Source: Paenibacillus_E violae
GTDB lineage: Bacteria; Bacillota; Bacilli; Paenibacillales; NBRC-103111
Assembly: GCF_032461945.1 (NCBI RefSeq)
Contig: NZ_JAWCUD010000013.1
Location: 1-64,000 of the forward strand
Length of the DNA: 64,000 nt
Direction: 5' to 3'
This document shows, in pieces, positions 16,230-24,914 of the stretch. The position numbers and the translations under genes are program-made. The notes below the pieces were generated by a model. It was not told the DNA's origin, searched no databases, and was given only the letters and a program-made list of their open reading frames with translations. The number at the start of each line of letters is the position of its first letter. Position 1 is the stretch's first letter.

Positions 16230-17078
16230 CTATCGTGCGGATCGGCTATAAACCAGCGGGTTAAGGGCGGTTGCCGCCAAATCGCCGGGCTTAGCTCCAG
16301 GAAACCATGCTTTCAAATCGCTTTCGCGCGCTTTACTATCCGGCTCCGCAATACGCAGTCCGTCCGCATAGTAGATGACCGTCATCACTTTGCGCATGGC
16401 ATCCGTCGGGTTCCCAGGCGCGCTGTGCAGCGTCCAGCCGGCGTGAAAAGTCGCATCTCCGGCTTCCATAGCGCCATGGGACATCGTTTCATACCCTTTG
16501 CCTTCAATGTAACCGGCTAACGTGCGATGGGATTCATCGGATATCACCATTTTGTTAATATATCCTACGCGATGGGACTCAGAAGCAAACGTCATGGACC
16601 CTATTTCTTCCGAAATAGGTACCAGCGGCATCCACATTGTAATCGTTTTATCTGTATCCAGCGGCCAGTAGATTTGGTCTTGATGCCATGGGGTGTGTCC
16701 TCCATGAGGTTCTTTGTACAAAGCTTGATCATGATAGATGCGCACGCCTTCTACGCCCATCAATTCCGCTGCGATTTTGGCGAATCTTTTGGCTAATACG
16801 AACCTGCGAGCCGCTTCGCTTTTTTCCCACAAGTTAGAGATTTGGATAAAAGCCTTGCCATACGTATCCCGCTGCTCAATCGGTTTGTTATGATAATTCA
16901 GTTCCTTCACCAAATCCGTAATAACCGGCTCGTAAGATGTGATTTCCGATGGGCTAGCTACCTGCCGAAGGACAATATGCCCTTTCTGCTGATAGCTTAG
17001 TATCTGCTGCTCCGACAAAGTATAGCTGTCTTCCAAAGAGGGCAGCGCTTGGTTATGGCTTGTTTCTTTCATGCTCAT
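16230..17078 (-). CDS. PhyH-family Fe(II)/2-oxoglutarate dioxygenase (module 2)
   Basis: 282 residues. Iron ligands His132 and Asp134 (WHQDQIYWP) and His218 (GWTLHSAPGN), with Arg229 a candidate 2-oxoglutarate ligand, are all in place. It differs widely from module 1, so this is not a recent duplicate. ATG at 17078 follows GAGGTGATCC. It is convergent with AraC-1 (stop codons 9 bases apart) and divergent from AraC-2. The substrate is unknown. Confidence 0.8.
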   Translation of the reverse strand: MSMKETSHNQALPSLEDSYTLSEQQILSYQQKGHIVLRQVASPSEITSYEPVITDLVKELNYHNKPIEQRDTYGKAFIQISNLWEKSEAARRFVLAKRFAKIAAELMGVEGVRIYHDQALYKEPHGGHTPWHQDQIYWPLDTDKTITMWMPLVPISEEIGSMTFASESHRVGYINKMVISDESHRTLAGYIEGKGYETMSHGAMEAGDATFHAGWTLHSAPGNPTDAMRKVMTVIYYADGLRIAEPDSKARESDLKAWFPGAKPGDLAATALNPLVYSRSAR

Positions 17079-17139
17079 CTCGGATCACCTCAATTTGTAT
17101 AATTATAGCTTTATTATAGGGTTCAAGCTGTTCCAAATC

Positions 17140-17174
17140 TTTGTCAAACAAGGTTATAATTTTGTCAAAAACAA
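17140..17174 (+). promoter_or_regulatory. Direct repeats in the AraC-2/PhyH-2 intergenic region
   Basis: TTTGTCAAACAA (17140-17151) and TTTGTCAAAAACAA (17161-17174) start 21 bp apart, as expected for an AraC-family dimer site. A TATAAT-like stretch (GGTTATAATT) lies between them. Confidence 0.45.
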
Positions 17175-17195
17175 CTGAAGTGGAAAGGATCTTCG

Positions 17196-18074
17196 ATGCT
17201 AAGCGATTTTCTGAAACAACATCCCATCGTTCCATTCGTTAGACAAAGCGACTTTGCCGTTCGTAAACCATGGTCTTACCCGGAGCGCAGACTGCTTGAT
17301 TATTTATTGGTCTACATTCAAGAAGGCACTTGTTGTTTCCATGTTGATCATAAAAAATATACATTTAACGCAGGTCAATTTTGCCTTGTACAGCCCGGCA
17401 GCTTGCTGTCTTTGGAAGGGTTAACGAATACCGTAACACCGTATATCCATTTTGATCTCAGTTTTAACCCTGAACGAGAACATAGTTTTCCTACCCGCCC
17501 AGGACAAATTGATTTATCGGCTTATCTGCATCTCTTACAACCAACCATTAAAGATTTATACGGGGTGGAAATGCCCGTGCAGGTTGAACCGTCCAAGCCT
17601 TTAAAATTGAAAGAAACACTGCTGCAAGTTATCGAGCAAGCCGAGAAGCAGGATCCGCTCATCCAACTTAAGACACAGCATCTAGTTACTGAGATCATCC
17701 TCTCTTTATTAGAAACCTATTATCAAGAACCATACACAGCGTCACAATCGTTCAACTGGATTACTTCCTACTTTTCGCATCATCTAAGTGACCCTATCTC
17801 CTTGGCGGACATGGCCGCACGAGCTAATCTGTCGATTTCCCGATTCAGCATGGTTTTCAAACAGCGGTATGGCATCTCTCCTCACCAATATTTAATGAAC
17901 ATGCGGGTGAATCATGCCAAAGAATTGCTGACCCATACAGATCTCAGTCAGGAATCCATTGCCAGCTATTGCGGATTTGCGGATCTGCATCATTTCTCCA
18001 AAACCTTTAAGAAACGAACCGGTCTCACACCAGGAGAGCTAAAAAAAAGCAAAATCCCCTTCATTCGAGCTTAA
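17196..18074 (+). CDS. AraC-family transcriptional regulator (module 2)
   Basis: 292 residues. The N-terminal cupin-like sensor (LLDYLLVYIQEGTCCFHVDHKKYTFNAGQFCLVQPGSL) is followed by two helix-turn-helices: LADMAARANLSISRFSMVFKQRYGISPHQYL and ESIASYCGFADLHHFSKTFKKRTGLTPGELK. ATG at 17196 has AAAGGA seven bases upstream. It is divergent from PhyH-2 and convergent with the Gfo/Idh gene, and may control either. Confidence 0.82.
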   Translation: MLSDFLKQHPIVPFVRQSDFAVRKPWSYPERRLLDYLLVYIQEGTCCFHVDHKKYTFNAGQFCLVQPGSLLSLEGLTNTVTPYIHFDLSFNPEREHSFPTRPGQIDLSAYLHLLQPTIKDLYGVEMPVQVEPSKPLKLKETLLQVIEQAEKQDPLIQLKTQHLVTEIILSLLETYYQEPYTASQSFNWITSYFSHHLSDPISLADMAARANLSISRFSMVFKQRYGISPHQYLMNMRVNHAKELLTHTDLSQESIASYCGFADLHHFSKTFKKRTGLTPGELKKSKIPFIRA

Positions 18075-18096
18075 ACACTCGAAAAAGGGGATTTCT
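18052..18096. terminator. Terminator overlapping the end of AraC-2
   Basis: AATCCCCTTcattCGAG pairs with CTCGaaaaAAGGGGATT. The left arm lies inside the coding sequence. T and A runs on either side make it usable in both directions. Confidence 0.7.
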
Positions 18097-18131
18097 TAAT
18101 ATCTTGGTTATTTCCTGGGAAATCGTTGAAA

Positions 18132-19214
18132 TTAGTCGAAATAAACAGCTTTACCTGTTTTAGCGGATTCGTAGATTGCTTCCAGAATCTCAGAAACGAC
18201 ACAAGCTTGCTCTGGTGTAACGACTGGATCTGTATCGTTTTCAATGGCTTGGATCCATAGACGCATTTCGAGATCCGGCGCGCTTTCCGTTTCTCCATCA
18301 TAGAAGGCAACGCCTCCGGCTTTCAGCTCAACCTCTGTTGTATACAAGCGGCTGTGCTTTTCGCCGTTAATGCGAAGTCCATTTTTCATGTCCGCGCCGC
18401 CTTCTGTACCGCTAAGTGTACATTTGGCTTCATCGACTTCCAATGTATTCAGCGCCCAACTTGATTCGAGAATAATGGTTGCGCCATTTTTCATCGTAAT
18501 CATACCGAAAGCGGAATCTTCCACGGTAAATTTGGATGGATCCCAAGGTCCCCATGCGTTTGCTGCGTTTTCGCGTTGGGACAATTTATGATACGAAGTA
18601 CCAAGAACAACCTTCGGCTCATAATTGTTCATCATCCACAGCGTCAAATCGAGAGCATGCGTCCCGATATCGATTAGAGGCCCTCCGCCTTGCTTCTCTT
18701 CATCCAGGAAAACGCCCCATGTCGGTACCGCGCGGCGGCGGATTGCATGAGCTTTTGCGAAATAAATATCGCCTAGCTCACCTTCCGAACAAAGTTGGTG
18801 CAGGTGTTGGCTATCGCTGCGGAAGCGATTGTTATAACCAACGGTCAATTTCTTGCCTGTGCGTTTCGCTGCTTCCACCATTCGGCGAGCATCCGCTGCT
18901 GTTTTGGCCATCGGTTTCTCGGACATCACGTGTTTGCCAGCTTCCAATGCCGCAATCGTAATCTCTGCATGAGAATCATTCGGTGTACAAACATGAACGA
19001 TATCAATCGTACTGTCTTTCAAAAGCTCACGGTAATCTTCATATACACGTGTTTCGCCTTTTCCATACTTGTCGGCAGCTTCTTGTGCTTTTTCAGGAAT
19101 GATATCACAGAAAGCAACCATTTCTACGTTCTTCAATTTGTTCAAACTTGGCATATGTTTGCCGTTGGCAATGCCTCCACAGCCGATAATTGCGATTCGA
19201 TACGTTTTGGACAT
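18132..19214 (-). CDS. Gfo/Idh/MocA-family NAD(P)-dependent oxidoreductase
   Basis: 360 residues. An N-terminal Rossmann fold with IAIIGCGGIANGKHMPSL is followed by CTPNDSHAEITIAALEAGKHVMSEKPMAKT, the EKP lysine motif of the family. The C-terminal domain holds DIGTHALDLTLWMM, with the catalytic-site His. Such enzymes oxidise sugars or cyclitols. The frame is open to 19277, but ATG at 19214 has AGGAGG seven bases upstream. It is next to the AraC/PhyH modules and may belong to the same catabolic pathway. Confidence 0.85.
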   Translation of the reverse strand: MSKTYRIAIIGCGGIANGKHMPSLNKLKNVEMVAFCDIIPEKAQEAADKYGKGETRVYEDYRELLKDSTIDIVHVCTPNDSHAEITIAALEAGKHVMSEKPMAKTAADARRMVEAAKRTGKKLTVGYNNRFRSDSQHLHQLCSEGELGDIYFAKAHAIRRRAVPTWGVFLDEEKQGGGPLIDIGTHALDLTLWMMNNYEPKVVLGTSYHKLSQRENAANAWGPWDPSKFTVEDSAFGMITMKNGATIILESSWALNTLEVDEAKCTLSGTEGGADMKNGLRINGEKHSRLYTTEVELKAGGVAFYDGETESAPDLEMRLWIQAIENDTDPVVTPEQACVVSEILEAIYESAKTGKAVYFD

Positions 19215-19328
19215 GATGGTCCTCCTTAGGTTTTCGTCTGAGCTCGTACTATGTATCAGTATATCAAAAACCTGCAAAAATAAAATTTCTGATCTGGCGA
19301 TAATTATATCCGATTGTGTTATCTAGGC

Positions 19329-19382
19329 AAAAAAATAAGCCCGGGTAACTGTTTCACCAGCACCCCAGGCTCCTTATTTTTT
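19329..19382 (-). terminator. Terminator of phoP
   Basis: On the minus strand AATAAGgagCCTGGGG folds against CCCGGGcttATT, followed by TTTTTTT. It overlaps the last codons of phoP. Confidence 0.65.
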
Positions 19383-20090
19383 AATAATCGACGCCACCAG
19401 CTTATATCCAACGCCACGAATCGAGTCAATCTGCACGGATTGCTGATTCATCTCCAGCTTTTTGCGCAGTGAACTTACGTGAACATCCACGGTACGCTGT
19501 CCGCCGATATAATCAAAGCCCCAAACAATATTCATGAGATCGTCTCTCGTCACGACTACGCCTGGACGCTGTACGAGATACAGCAGTACCTCGAACTCTT
19601 TAGGCCTCAAAGGAATTGATTCGCCATTCAGAACGACTTCATATTTCTCTGGATAGATGAAGAGCTCGCCTGCCTGAATGACTTTCTCATTCGTTCCTTG
19701 CTTGTCTACCGTGACATCCTCCGACATCGTTCTGCGCAGTACGGCCGATACCCGTGCCAGCAACTCCGCTACACCAAAAGGCTTCGTGATATAATCATCC
19801 GCTCCGTGCTTCAAGCCTTGGACAACCTCATCTTCAGCATTGCGGGCCGTTAAGATAATAACTGGCGTGCTATTTCCTTTTTGTCTAAGCTTAGCCAGCA
19901 CCTCAAACCCATTCAAGCCCGGCAGCATAATGTCCAAAATAATTAAATCATAGGACTGCTGCAACGCTTCTTGCAGACCATCTCCACCATGATCCACAAC
20001 TTTTGTATGATACCCTTCTTGGGAAAGATTGTACGATAACAATCGAGCCAAGGTAGGCTCGTCTTCAATGACTAATATTTTTTGTGCCAT
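19374..20090 (-). CDS. phoP: PhoP-like response regulator (OmpR/PhoB class)
   Basis: 238 residues. Receiver domain (1-120): acidic pair in VIEDEPT, phospho-acceptor Asp53 in LIILDIMLPGLNG, switch Thr in ILTARN and Lys in YITKPF. The winged-helix DNA-binding domain (about 135-235) carries LRPKEFEVLLYLVQRPGVVVTRDDLMNIVWG and RTVDVHVSSLRKKLE. PhoP is assigned over other OmpR-type regulators because of the adjacent PhoR-like kinase, the nearby mdh-icd-citZ genes as in B. subtilis, and PhoP-box-like repeats at its own promoter. Here it follows phoR instead of preceding it, with a 96-nt gap. Confidence 0.82.
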   Translation of the reverse strand: MAQKILVIEDEPTLARLLSYNLSQEGYHTKVVDHGGDGLQEALQQSYDLIILDIMLPGLNGFEVLAKLRQKGNSTPVIILTARNAEDEVVQGLKHGADDYITKPFGVAELLARVSAVLRRTMSEDVTVDKQGTNEKVIQAGELFIYPEKYEVVLNGESIPLRPKEFEVLLYLVQRPGVVVTRDDLMNIVWGFDYIGGQRTVDVHVSSLRKKLEMNQQSVQIDSIRGVGYKLVASIIKK

Positions 20091-20103
20091 GGGATCCCCC
20101 GTA

Positions 20104-20137
20104 TTTACAGTTTATTAACATTGCACATCCATATAAT
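20104..20137 (+). promoter_or_regulatory. Plus-strand PhoP-box pair with TATAAT, facing into phoR
   Basis: TTTACA (20104-20109) and TTAACA (20115-20120), 11 bp apart, are followed by TATAAT (20132-20137). It lies in the phoR-phoP gap, pointing opposite to transcription of both genes. It may be a repressor site for phoP or an antisense promoter into the 3' end of phoR. Confidence 0.45.
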
Positions 20138-20164
20138 AACACAATTTTGCTAACTGAATGTAAA
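20133..20164 (-). promoter_or_regulatory. phoP promoter with PhoP-box-like hexamers
   Basis: Minus strand TTTACA (20164) and TTAGCA (20153), 11 bp apart, and a -10 TATTAT starting at 20138. The first hexamer is 26 bp and the second 15 bp from the -10, exactly as at phnS and phnT. Confidence 0.6.
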
Positions 20165-20186
20165 TGTTGCATTATCGCCATATAAT

Positions 20187-21983
20187 TTAGTGGATGACTG
20201 GCAATTCAATGGTAAATCTCGTTCCAACTCCAACCTCGCTATCCACGCGAATGGTCCCTTTATGCAGCTCAACCAAATGTTTCACAATGGATAAGCCCAG
20301 TCCTGTTCCGCCTGAACTTCGCGAACGAGCTTTGTCTACGCGGTAAAAGCGTTCAAAAATACGAGGTAAATCTTTCTTCGGAATCCCCATACCGGTATCA
20401 GAGACGATTAAACGCAGACGCTCGTAATCACCTTCGCTATTTGGATCAAGCGGCTCGATCCGCAGCTTAACTTTGCCGCCTTCCTGCGTGTACGCAATAC
20501 CGTTGGAGAGAAGATTGATAATAATTTGGCGCAGGCGATCTTCATCCGCTTCAATATACATATCTTCATCAACCTGCAACCCCAGCTCGATATGCTTTTT
20601 CTCCGCTTCTTTTCTTAATACATTAAGCGATCTTTCCAGAAACTCCGGTAAATAAATCGGCGAAAAATTCATTGGAATCCGCTTGGATTCAATTTTGGAC
20701 AGTTCGAGAATATCCCCAATCAGCCGGTTCAACCGTTCGCTCTCATCAAAAATAATTTGCAGGAACGATACCGCCGTTTCCTTATCATTCAACGCCCCTG
20801 CCAGCAGTGTCTCAGCGAAACCCTTGACAGCGGCAATCGGCGTCTTAAGCTCATGGGATACATTCGCAACAAATTCGCTTCTCATCCGCTCAAGCCTGCG
20901 AACTGCCGTGATGTCATGAATCACGATCAGTACCCCTGACCATTCCTCGTCTTCATGGGCAATTGGACTCAAATGAATATCCAGAATACGCTCGGCCGGA
21001 TAATAGAAAATCATTTCGTCACGAATGGATTCGCGCGTCTCTATACATTCCTGAATCAGCTTCGTAAACTCAAACTGCTGCTTGGCTTCGTTATATCTTT
21101 TCCCCAATAATTCCTGGGAAGAAAAGCCCAAAATGTATTCAGCTGAAGGATTTAACAGCATAATCCGCTCTTCGCGGTCAATCATCATAATGCCGCTCAG
21201 CATATTTTCCATAACGCCTTGAAGTCTGCGCTCATTCTCCTGAATACGCGCCATTTGCTGCTGCAAGCTTTCGGACATCCGATTGATCGCCTGCCCCAGC
21301 TGCCCAACTTCATCATTGCTGTAGGCCGGAACACGAGATTCATAATTCATATTTGTGATTTGCTGGGCGACCTTCGTCATTTTCTCAATCGGGTGAGTAA
21401 TCCCCTTCGCAATTCGATAGCTAACCAAACCGGCAATCACAAATAAGATCATCAAACCTACAATGAGAAAATACCACAAGCTGCGGATGGAATTATCCAC
21501 TTGCACCAGACTCAACGATATGCGTAAAAAGCCAGTTGTCACCTGTGACTCATTCTTCACTGGTATGGCGGCGTACAGCATCTTCTCTTTCAGCGTATCG
21601 CTGTATCGCGTGGCGTAGCCCACACCATTTGAAGCAGCTGCCACAATTTCCGGCCGACTTAAGTGGTTGTCCATTTGCTCTGGACTTTGATCGGAATCAC
21701 CGATCACTTTGCCGTCTGCACGAACAAAGGTCAATCGTTCATTCGTTGCTGCTTTAATCCGTTTGGCTTGTTCGGAGAAATAGGATTCCAGCTCAGATTC
21801 TGATCCCATTCTGCCCCAATCTCCCGTAGCTACAAGGACATGAAGCTCGCGCTCCATATTATCCTCCAGGGACTTCACGTGAGAATCCTCAAGTACTTTT
21901 GCCATAAAAATTCCGGCAAGCAGCATAGATGAACCAATCAATACAATCAAAATAAATGTCAGTTTGGCACGGAATTTCGTCAT
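20187..21983 (-). CDS. phoR: PhoR-like sensor histidine kinase
   Basis: 598 residues. Transmembrane segment 1 (about 8-28), an extracytoplasmic sensor (about 29-165), transmembrane segment 2 (about 168-190), HAMP (about 190-245), PAS (about 255-360), HisKA with the phospho-His in FVANVSHELKTPI, and a HATPase_c domain with N box (LLSNGIAYT), G1 (DTGMGIP), F box and G2 (GGTGLGLSIV). This order and length match PhoR. The frame is open to 22067, but ATG at 21983 starts at the membrane segment and follows GGAGG. It lies upstream of phoP on the same strand, the reverse of the B. subtilis order. Confidence 0.83.
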   Translation of the reverse strand: MTKFRAKLTFILIVLIGSSMLLAGIFMAKVLEDSHVKSLEDNMERELHVLVATGDWGRMGSESELESYFSEQAKRIKAATNERLTFVRADGKVIGDSDQSPEQMDNHLSRPEIVAAASNGVGYATRYSDTLKEKMLYAAIPVKNESQVTTGFLRISLSLVQVDNSIRSLWYFLIVGLMILFVIAGLVSYRIAKGITHPIEKMTKVAQQITNMNYESRVPAYSNDEVGQLGQAINRMSESLQQQMARIQENERRLQGVMENMLSGIMMIDREERIMLLNPSAEYILGFSSQELLGKRYNEAKQQFEFTKLIQECIETRESIRDEMIFYYPAERILDIHLSPIAHEDEEWSGVLIVIHDITAVRRLERMRSEFVANVSHELKTPIAAVKGFAETLLAGALNDKETAVSFLQIIFDESERLNRLIGDILELSKIESKRIPMNFSPIYLPEFLERSLNVLRKEAEKKHIELGLQVDEDMYIEADEDRLRQIIINLLSNGIAYTQEGGKVKLRIEPLDPNSEGDYERLRLIVSDTGMGIPKKDLPRIFERFYRVDKARSRSSGGTGLGLSIVKHLVELHKGTIRVDSEVGVGTRFTIELPVIH

Positions 21984-22022
21984 CTGTTTATCTAGCCTCC
22001 GATAGATCAAGTCTGAATTCAA

Positions 22023-22061
22023 AGAGAAAAGGGCTACTCTACATAGTAACCCTTTCTCCCG
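22023..22061 (-). terminator. Probable terminator between fumarase and phoR
   Basis: GAGAAAGGGtTACT pairs with AGTAgCCCTTTtCTC on the minus strand. Only three T follow, so it may be leaky and allow read-through into phoR. Confidence 0.45.
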
Positions 22062-22126
22062 CACCAAATCCAGTTATTTAATTGTAAAGATGAAAAAATG
22101 CAAAAGCAATAAACAAACCTTTATGC

Positions 22127-23677
22127 TTATTTAAAGACAGGCTCTTTCAACGCTGACAGCTTCTCAAATGCGTTTTTCTCAACGTCGGCATGCAAGCTGT
22201 TGCCATGTGAATCCATCGTAACGATGGCTGCGAAACCTTCTGTCTCCAAATGCCACATCGCTTCAGGAATTCCGAATTCCATGAAGTCAACGCCTTCTAC
22301 CTTCTTAAAGCATTGAGCGTAGTATTGCGCCGCACCACCAATAGCGTTCAAATAAACACCACCATGATCCTTCAAAGCAGCCAATGTTTTCGGACCCATT
22401 CCGCCTTTTCCGATAACCGCACGAATCCCGAACTTCTTAATGATATCGCCTTGGTAAGGCTCCTCACGAATACTTGTTGTCGGGCCGGCTGCTTTCACAT
22501 GCCACTCACCGGCTTCATCCTTGCTCATCACCGGTCCACAGTGGTAAATTGCAGCACCATTCAAATCAAGCGGAGCATCGTGATCCATCAAGTATTTGTG
22601 CAGCGCATCGCGTCCCGTATGCATCGTGCCGTTAATAACGACCACATCGCCAACTTTCAGACTACGAATTTGCTCTTCGGAAATCGGCGTCGTCAAGACA
22701 ATCTCGCGACGCTCATCTTCTTTCACATTTTTCGCAGCTTCCGCACTCGCCTCAAAAGCTTCCTGGAAGGAGACTTCGCTTCCTCTCGGATACGACCAGC
22801 CGTTGATTTCGCCAGTTTCGGGATTAAGAACCACGCCTTGACGGCGGAACGCCCAACAGTTGTAGGCAACGGAAACGAAGAAACTAGCAGGCAAACGGTT
22901 CGCCACGCCAACTTTGCAACCTAGCAATGTGACTTGCCCGCCGAAGCCCATTGTACCAATTCCCAGTGTATTCGCATGCTCCATCACATACTCTTCAACT
23001 TTTCGAAGATCAGGATGCGGGTTCACATCATCGACATGGCGGAACAATTGATGCTTCGCCAGCTCGTAGCCGCTTGTCCGGTCGCCGCCGATGCCGACGC
23101 CAATAAAGCCTGCGCTGCACCCTTGCCCTTGTGCCTGGTACACGGCATGCATGATACATTTGCGGATTCCGTCAAGATCGCGCCCGGCTTTGCCTACGCC
23201 TTCCAGATCAGCCGGCAGGCTGTATTGAATATTTTTATTCTCACAACCGCCGCCCTTAAGAATCAGCTTTACTTCTACTTCATCACGTTCCCATTGCTCA
23301 AAGTGAATAACCGGAGTTCCAGGTCCCAAATTGTCGCCGGTATTGGCGCCTGTTAAGGAATCGACCGAATTCGTGCGAAGCTTGCTTGCTTTGGTCGCAT
23401 TGGCGACGGCTTCAAGAATCTGCTTCTTCATAATAATTTGGTTTGCCCCAACCGGACAGTGTATAATAAACGTTGGCATGCCTGTATCTTGGCAAATCGG
23501 AGAGACATTGCATTCCGCCATATGAATGTTATCGGCAATACGGGATAGGGAGAGCGCTGAGCGAGTTCCTTTGTCTTCTTTTTCGCTTGCGGCTTGTACC
23601 GCACGACGTACATCACCCGGAAGGTTTGTGGACGTTTCGACAATTAGATCGTAGACGCTTTGATAAAAATGCTGCAT
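22127..23677 (-). CDS. Fumarate hydratase, class I (iron-sulfur)
   Basis: 516 residues, a single-chain class I fumarase interconverting fumarate and malate. N-terminal catalytic part: SPICQDTGMPTF, TGDNLGPGTPVIHF, KGGGCENKN and GCSAGFIGVGIGGDRTSGYELAKHQL. These contain the cluster cysteines. The C-terminal beta domain has NGTMHTGRDALHKYL and GPTTSIREEPYQG. ATG at 23677 has GAGGAGC upstream; the frame is open to 23707. TCA genes lie nearby. The enzyme would be oxygen-sensitive, unlike the class II FumC of many aerobes. Confidence 0.88.
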   Translation of the reverse strand: MQHFYQSVYDLIVETSTNLPGDVRRAVQAASEKEDKGTRSALSLSRIADNIHMAECNVSPICQDTGMPTFIIHCPVGANQIIMKKQILEAVANATKASKLRTNSVDSLTGANTGDNLGPGTPVIHFEQWERDEVEVKLILKGGGCENKNIQYSLPADLEGVGKAGRDLDGIRKCIMHAVYQAQGQGCSAGFIGVGIGGDRTSGYELAKHQLFRHVDDVNPHPDLRKVEEYVMEHANTLGIGTMGFGGQVTLLGCKVGVANRLPASFFVSVAYNCWAFRRQGVVLNPETGEINGWSYPRGSEVSFQEAFEASAEAAKNVKEDERREIVLTTPISEEQIRSLKVGDVVVINGTMHTGRDALHKYLMDHDAPLDLNGAAIYHCGPVMSKDEAGEWHVKAAGPTTSIREEPYQGDIIKKFGIRAVIGKGGMGPKTLAALKDHGGVYLNAIGGAAQYYAQCFKKVEGVDFMEFGIPEAMWHLETEGFAAIVTMDSHGNSLHADVEKNAFEKLSALKEPVFK

Positions 23678-23754
23678 GACTAAAAATGGCTCCTCTCGAC
23701 TTAACAAATAATAATAATTACAAACTATTATACCATATAAGGAGTTACGCTGAC

Positions 23755-24897
23755 ATGTCCAAAAGAATCGGGATCACGATTCTGCTGAGTCTGATAGGGC
23801 TCACGTTTCTGCTTACGCCGCTTTCGGCTAAGCGATCTCAAGATATCTACTATCAGGATCAAGTTGCTGTCCTCATGTATCATCATATCCATGACACCGA
23901 TACAAGCTCCAGCACGATTACATCCTCACTGTTTCAAAATCAACTGCAGTTTCTACTAAGCAAGGGCTATCATTTTATTACCCTGAATGAATTCAAGCAA
24001 TATTTGGCTGGAGCCACAGTACCTTCCAACGCAGTCCTTGTGACGTTTGATGATGGGTATCAGAGCTTTTATACCGGGGCTTATCCGATTCTGAAAAGCT
24101 TGCGCGTTCCCGCTGTCAATTTTGTCATCACGCATGATTTGGCCGATCCGCTGGCATCCTATATTCCTTCGATGTCCAAAGAGCAGATCAGCGAAATGAC
24201 CCATGCAACGAATTTCATCAATATCGGCTGCCACACAGACAGCCTGCATAACAAGCTGCCGAGCGGCGATGCTATGCTTGTCGGCCGCATGGATGGAGAA
24301 AACGATGACGCCTACAAGCAGCGCGTGCTGCAGGATACACAAGCTTGTGTCGGCAAGCTTGCAGGGCTTACGGATGCGCCGCTCGACGTCATGGCGTATC
24401 CATACGGCATCACGTCGCCGGCGGCGACGGAACAAATTCAGAAGGCGGGCATCCGCTACGCCTTCACGATCTCCCCCGAGATGGCGACGCGCAGCGCCGA
24501 CCATCTGCTAATCCCGCGGATCAACGCGGGCAGCCCCGGCATCACGCCGGAGCTGCTGGACCGCTCGATCCAGCGCCGCATTCAAGCGCAGCCGGGCAGC
24601 GCCCCGCTGCGCGTGGACGCGGCCGCTGCCGTAGCGCAGCTCGGCGGCAGCGCCAGTGCAGAAGGCGGAGCGCTTCGCCTCCGCCTGGGGCAAGAGGCAT
24701 TCACCCTCCAGGTGAATGCGGCTGAAGCCACGCGCGGTTCGGCGCGCGTGAAGCTGAAGGAGCCCGTGCTGCGCGAGCACGGGCAGGTCACGATCGCGCT
24801 CGATGATTTGAGCGCGCTGTTCGGGCTGCCGCTCGTCTACACCCCGTCCACCGGAACGGTGGCTGCGCGGGTGGTGCCGAGCGTGAAATCAAACTGA
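23755..24897 (+). CDS. Exported polysaccharide deacetylase with C-terminal stalk-like domain
   Basis: 380 residues. An N-terminal signal anchor (about 5-25) is followed by a NodB-type domain (about 40-275). MYHHIH, VLVTFDDGYQSFY (metal Asp pair) and IGCHTDSLH (metal His) are in place, as is MAYPYGITSPAATEQIQKAG. The tail (about 285-380, ending near LSALFGLPLVYTPSTGTVAA) resembles the copper-amine-oxidase-N-like wall-binding domain common in paenibacilli. GC content rises sharply from about 24360 to the end. ATG at 23755 has AAGGAG; the gene is divergent from fumarase. Likely acts on wall or capsule sugars. Confidence 0.8.
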   Translation: MSKRIGITILLSLIGLTFLLTPLSAKRSQDIYYQDQVAVLMYHHIHDTDTSSSTITSSLFQNQLQFLLSKGYHFITLNEFKQYLAGATVPSNAVLVTFDDGYQSFYTGAYPILKSLRVPAVNFVITHDLADPLASYIPSMSKEQISEMTHATNFINIGCHTDSLHNKLPSGDAMLVGRMDGENDDAYKQRVLQDTQACVGKLAGLTDAPLDVMAYPYGITSPAATEQIQKAGIRYAFTISPEMATRSADHLLIPRINAGSPGITPELLDRSIQRRIQAQPGSAPLRVDAAAAVAQLGGSASAEGGALRLRLGQEAFTLQVNAAEATRGSARVKLKEPVLREHGQVTIALDDLSALFGLPLVYTPSTGTVAARVVPSVKSN

Positions 24898-24914
24898 AGG
24901 AGTATAGGAACCTC

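Noticed and set aside
22072..22088. TTTACA/ATAACT before phoR as a PhoP box
   Set aside because: The second hexamer is poor and no -10 box lies at the expected distance.
22250..22924. 224-codon frame antisense to the fumarase gene
   Set aside because: It is a shadow of the coding frame, with no family resemblance or start signal.
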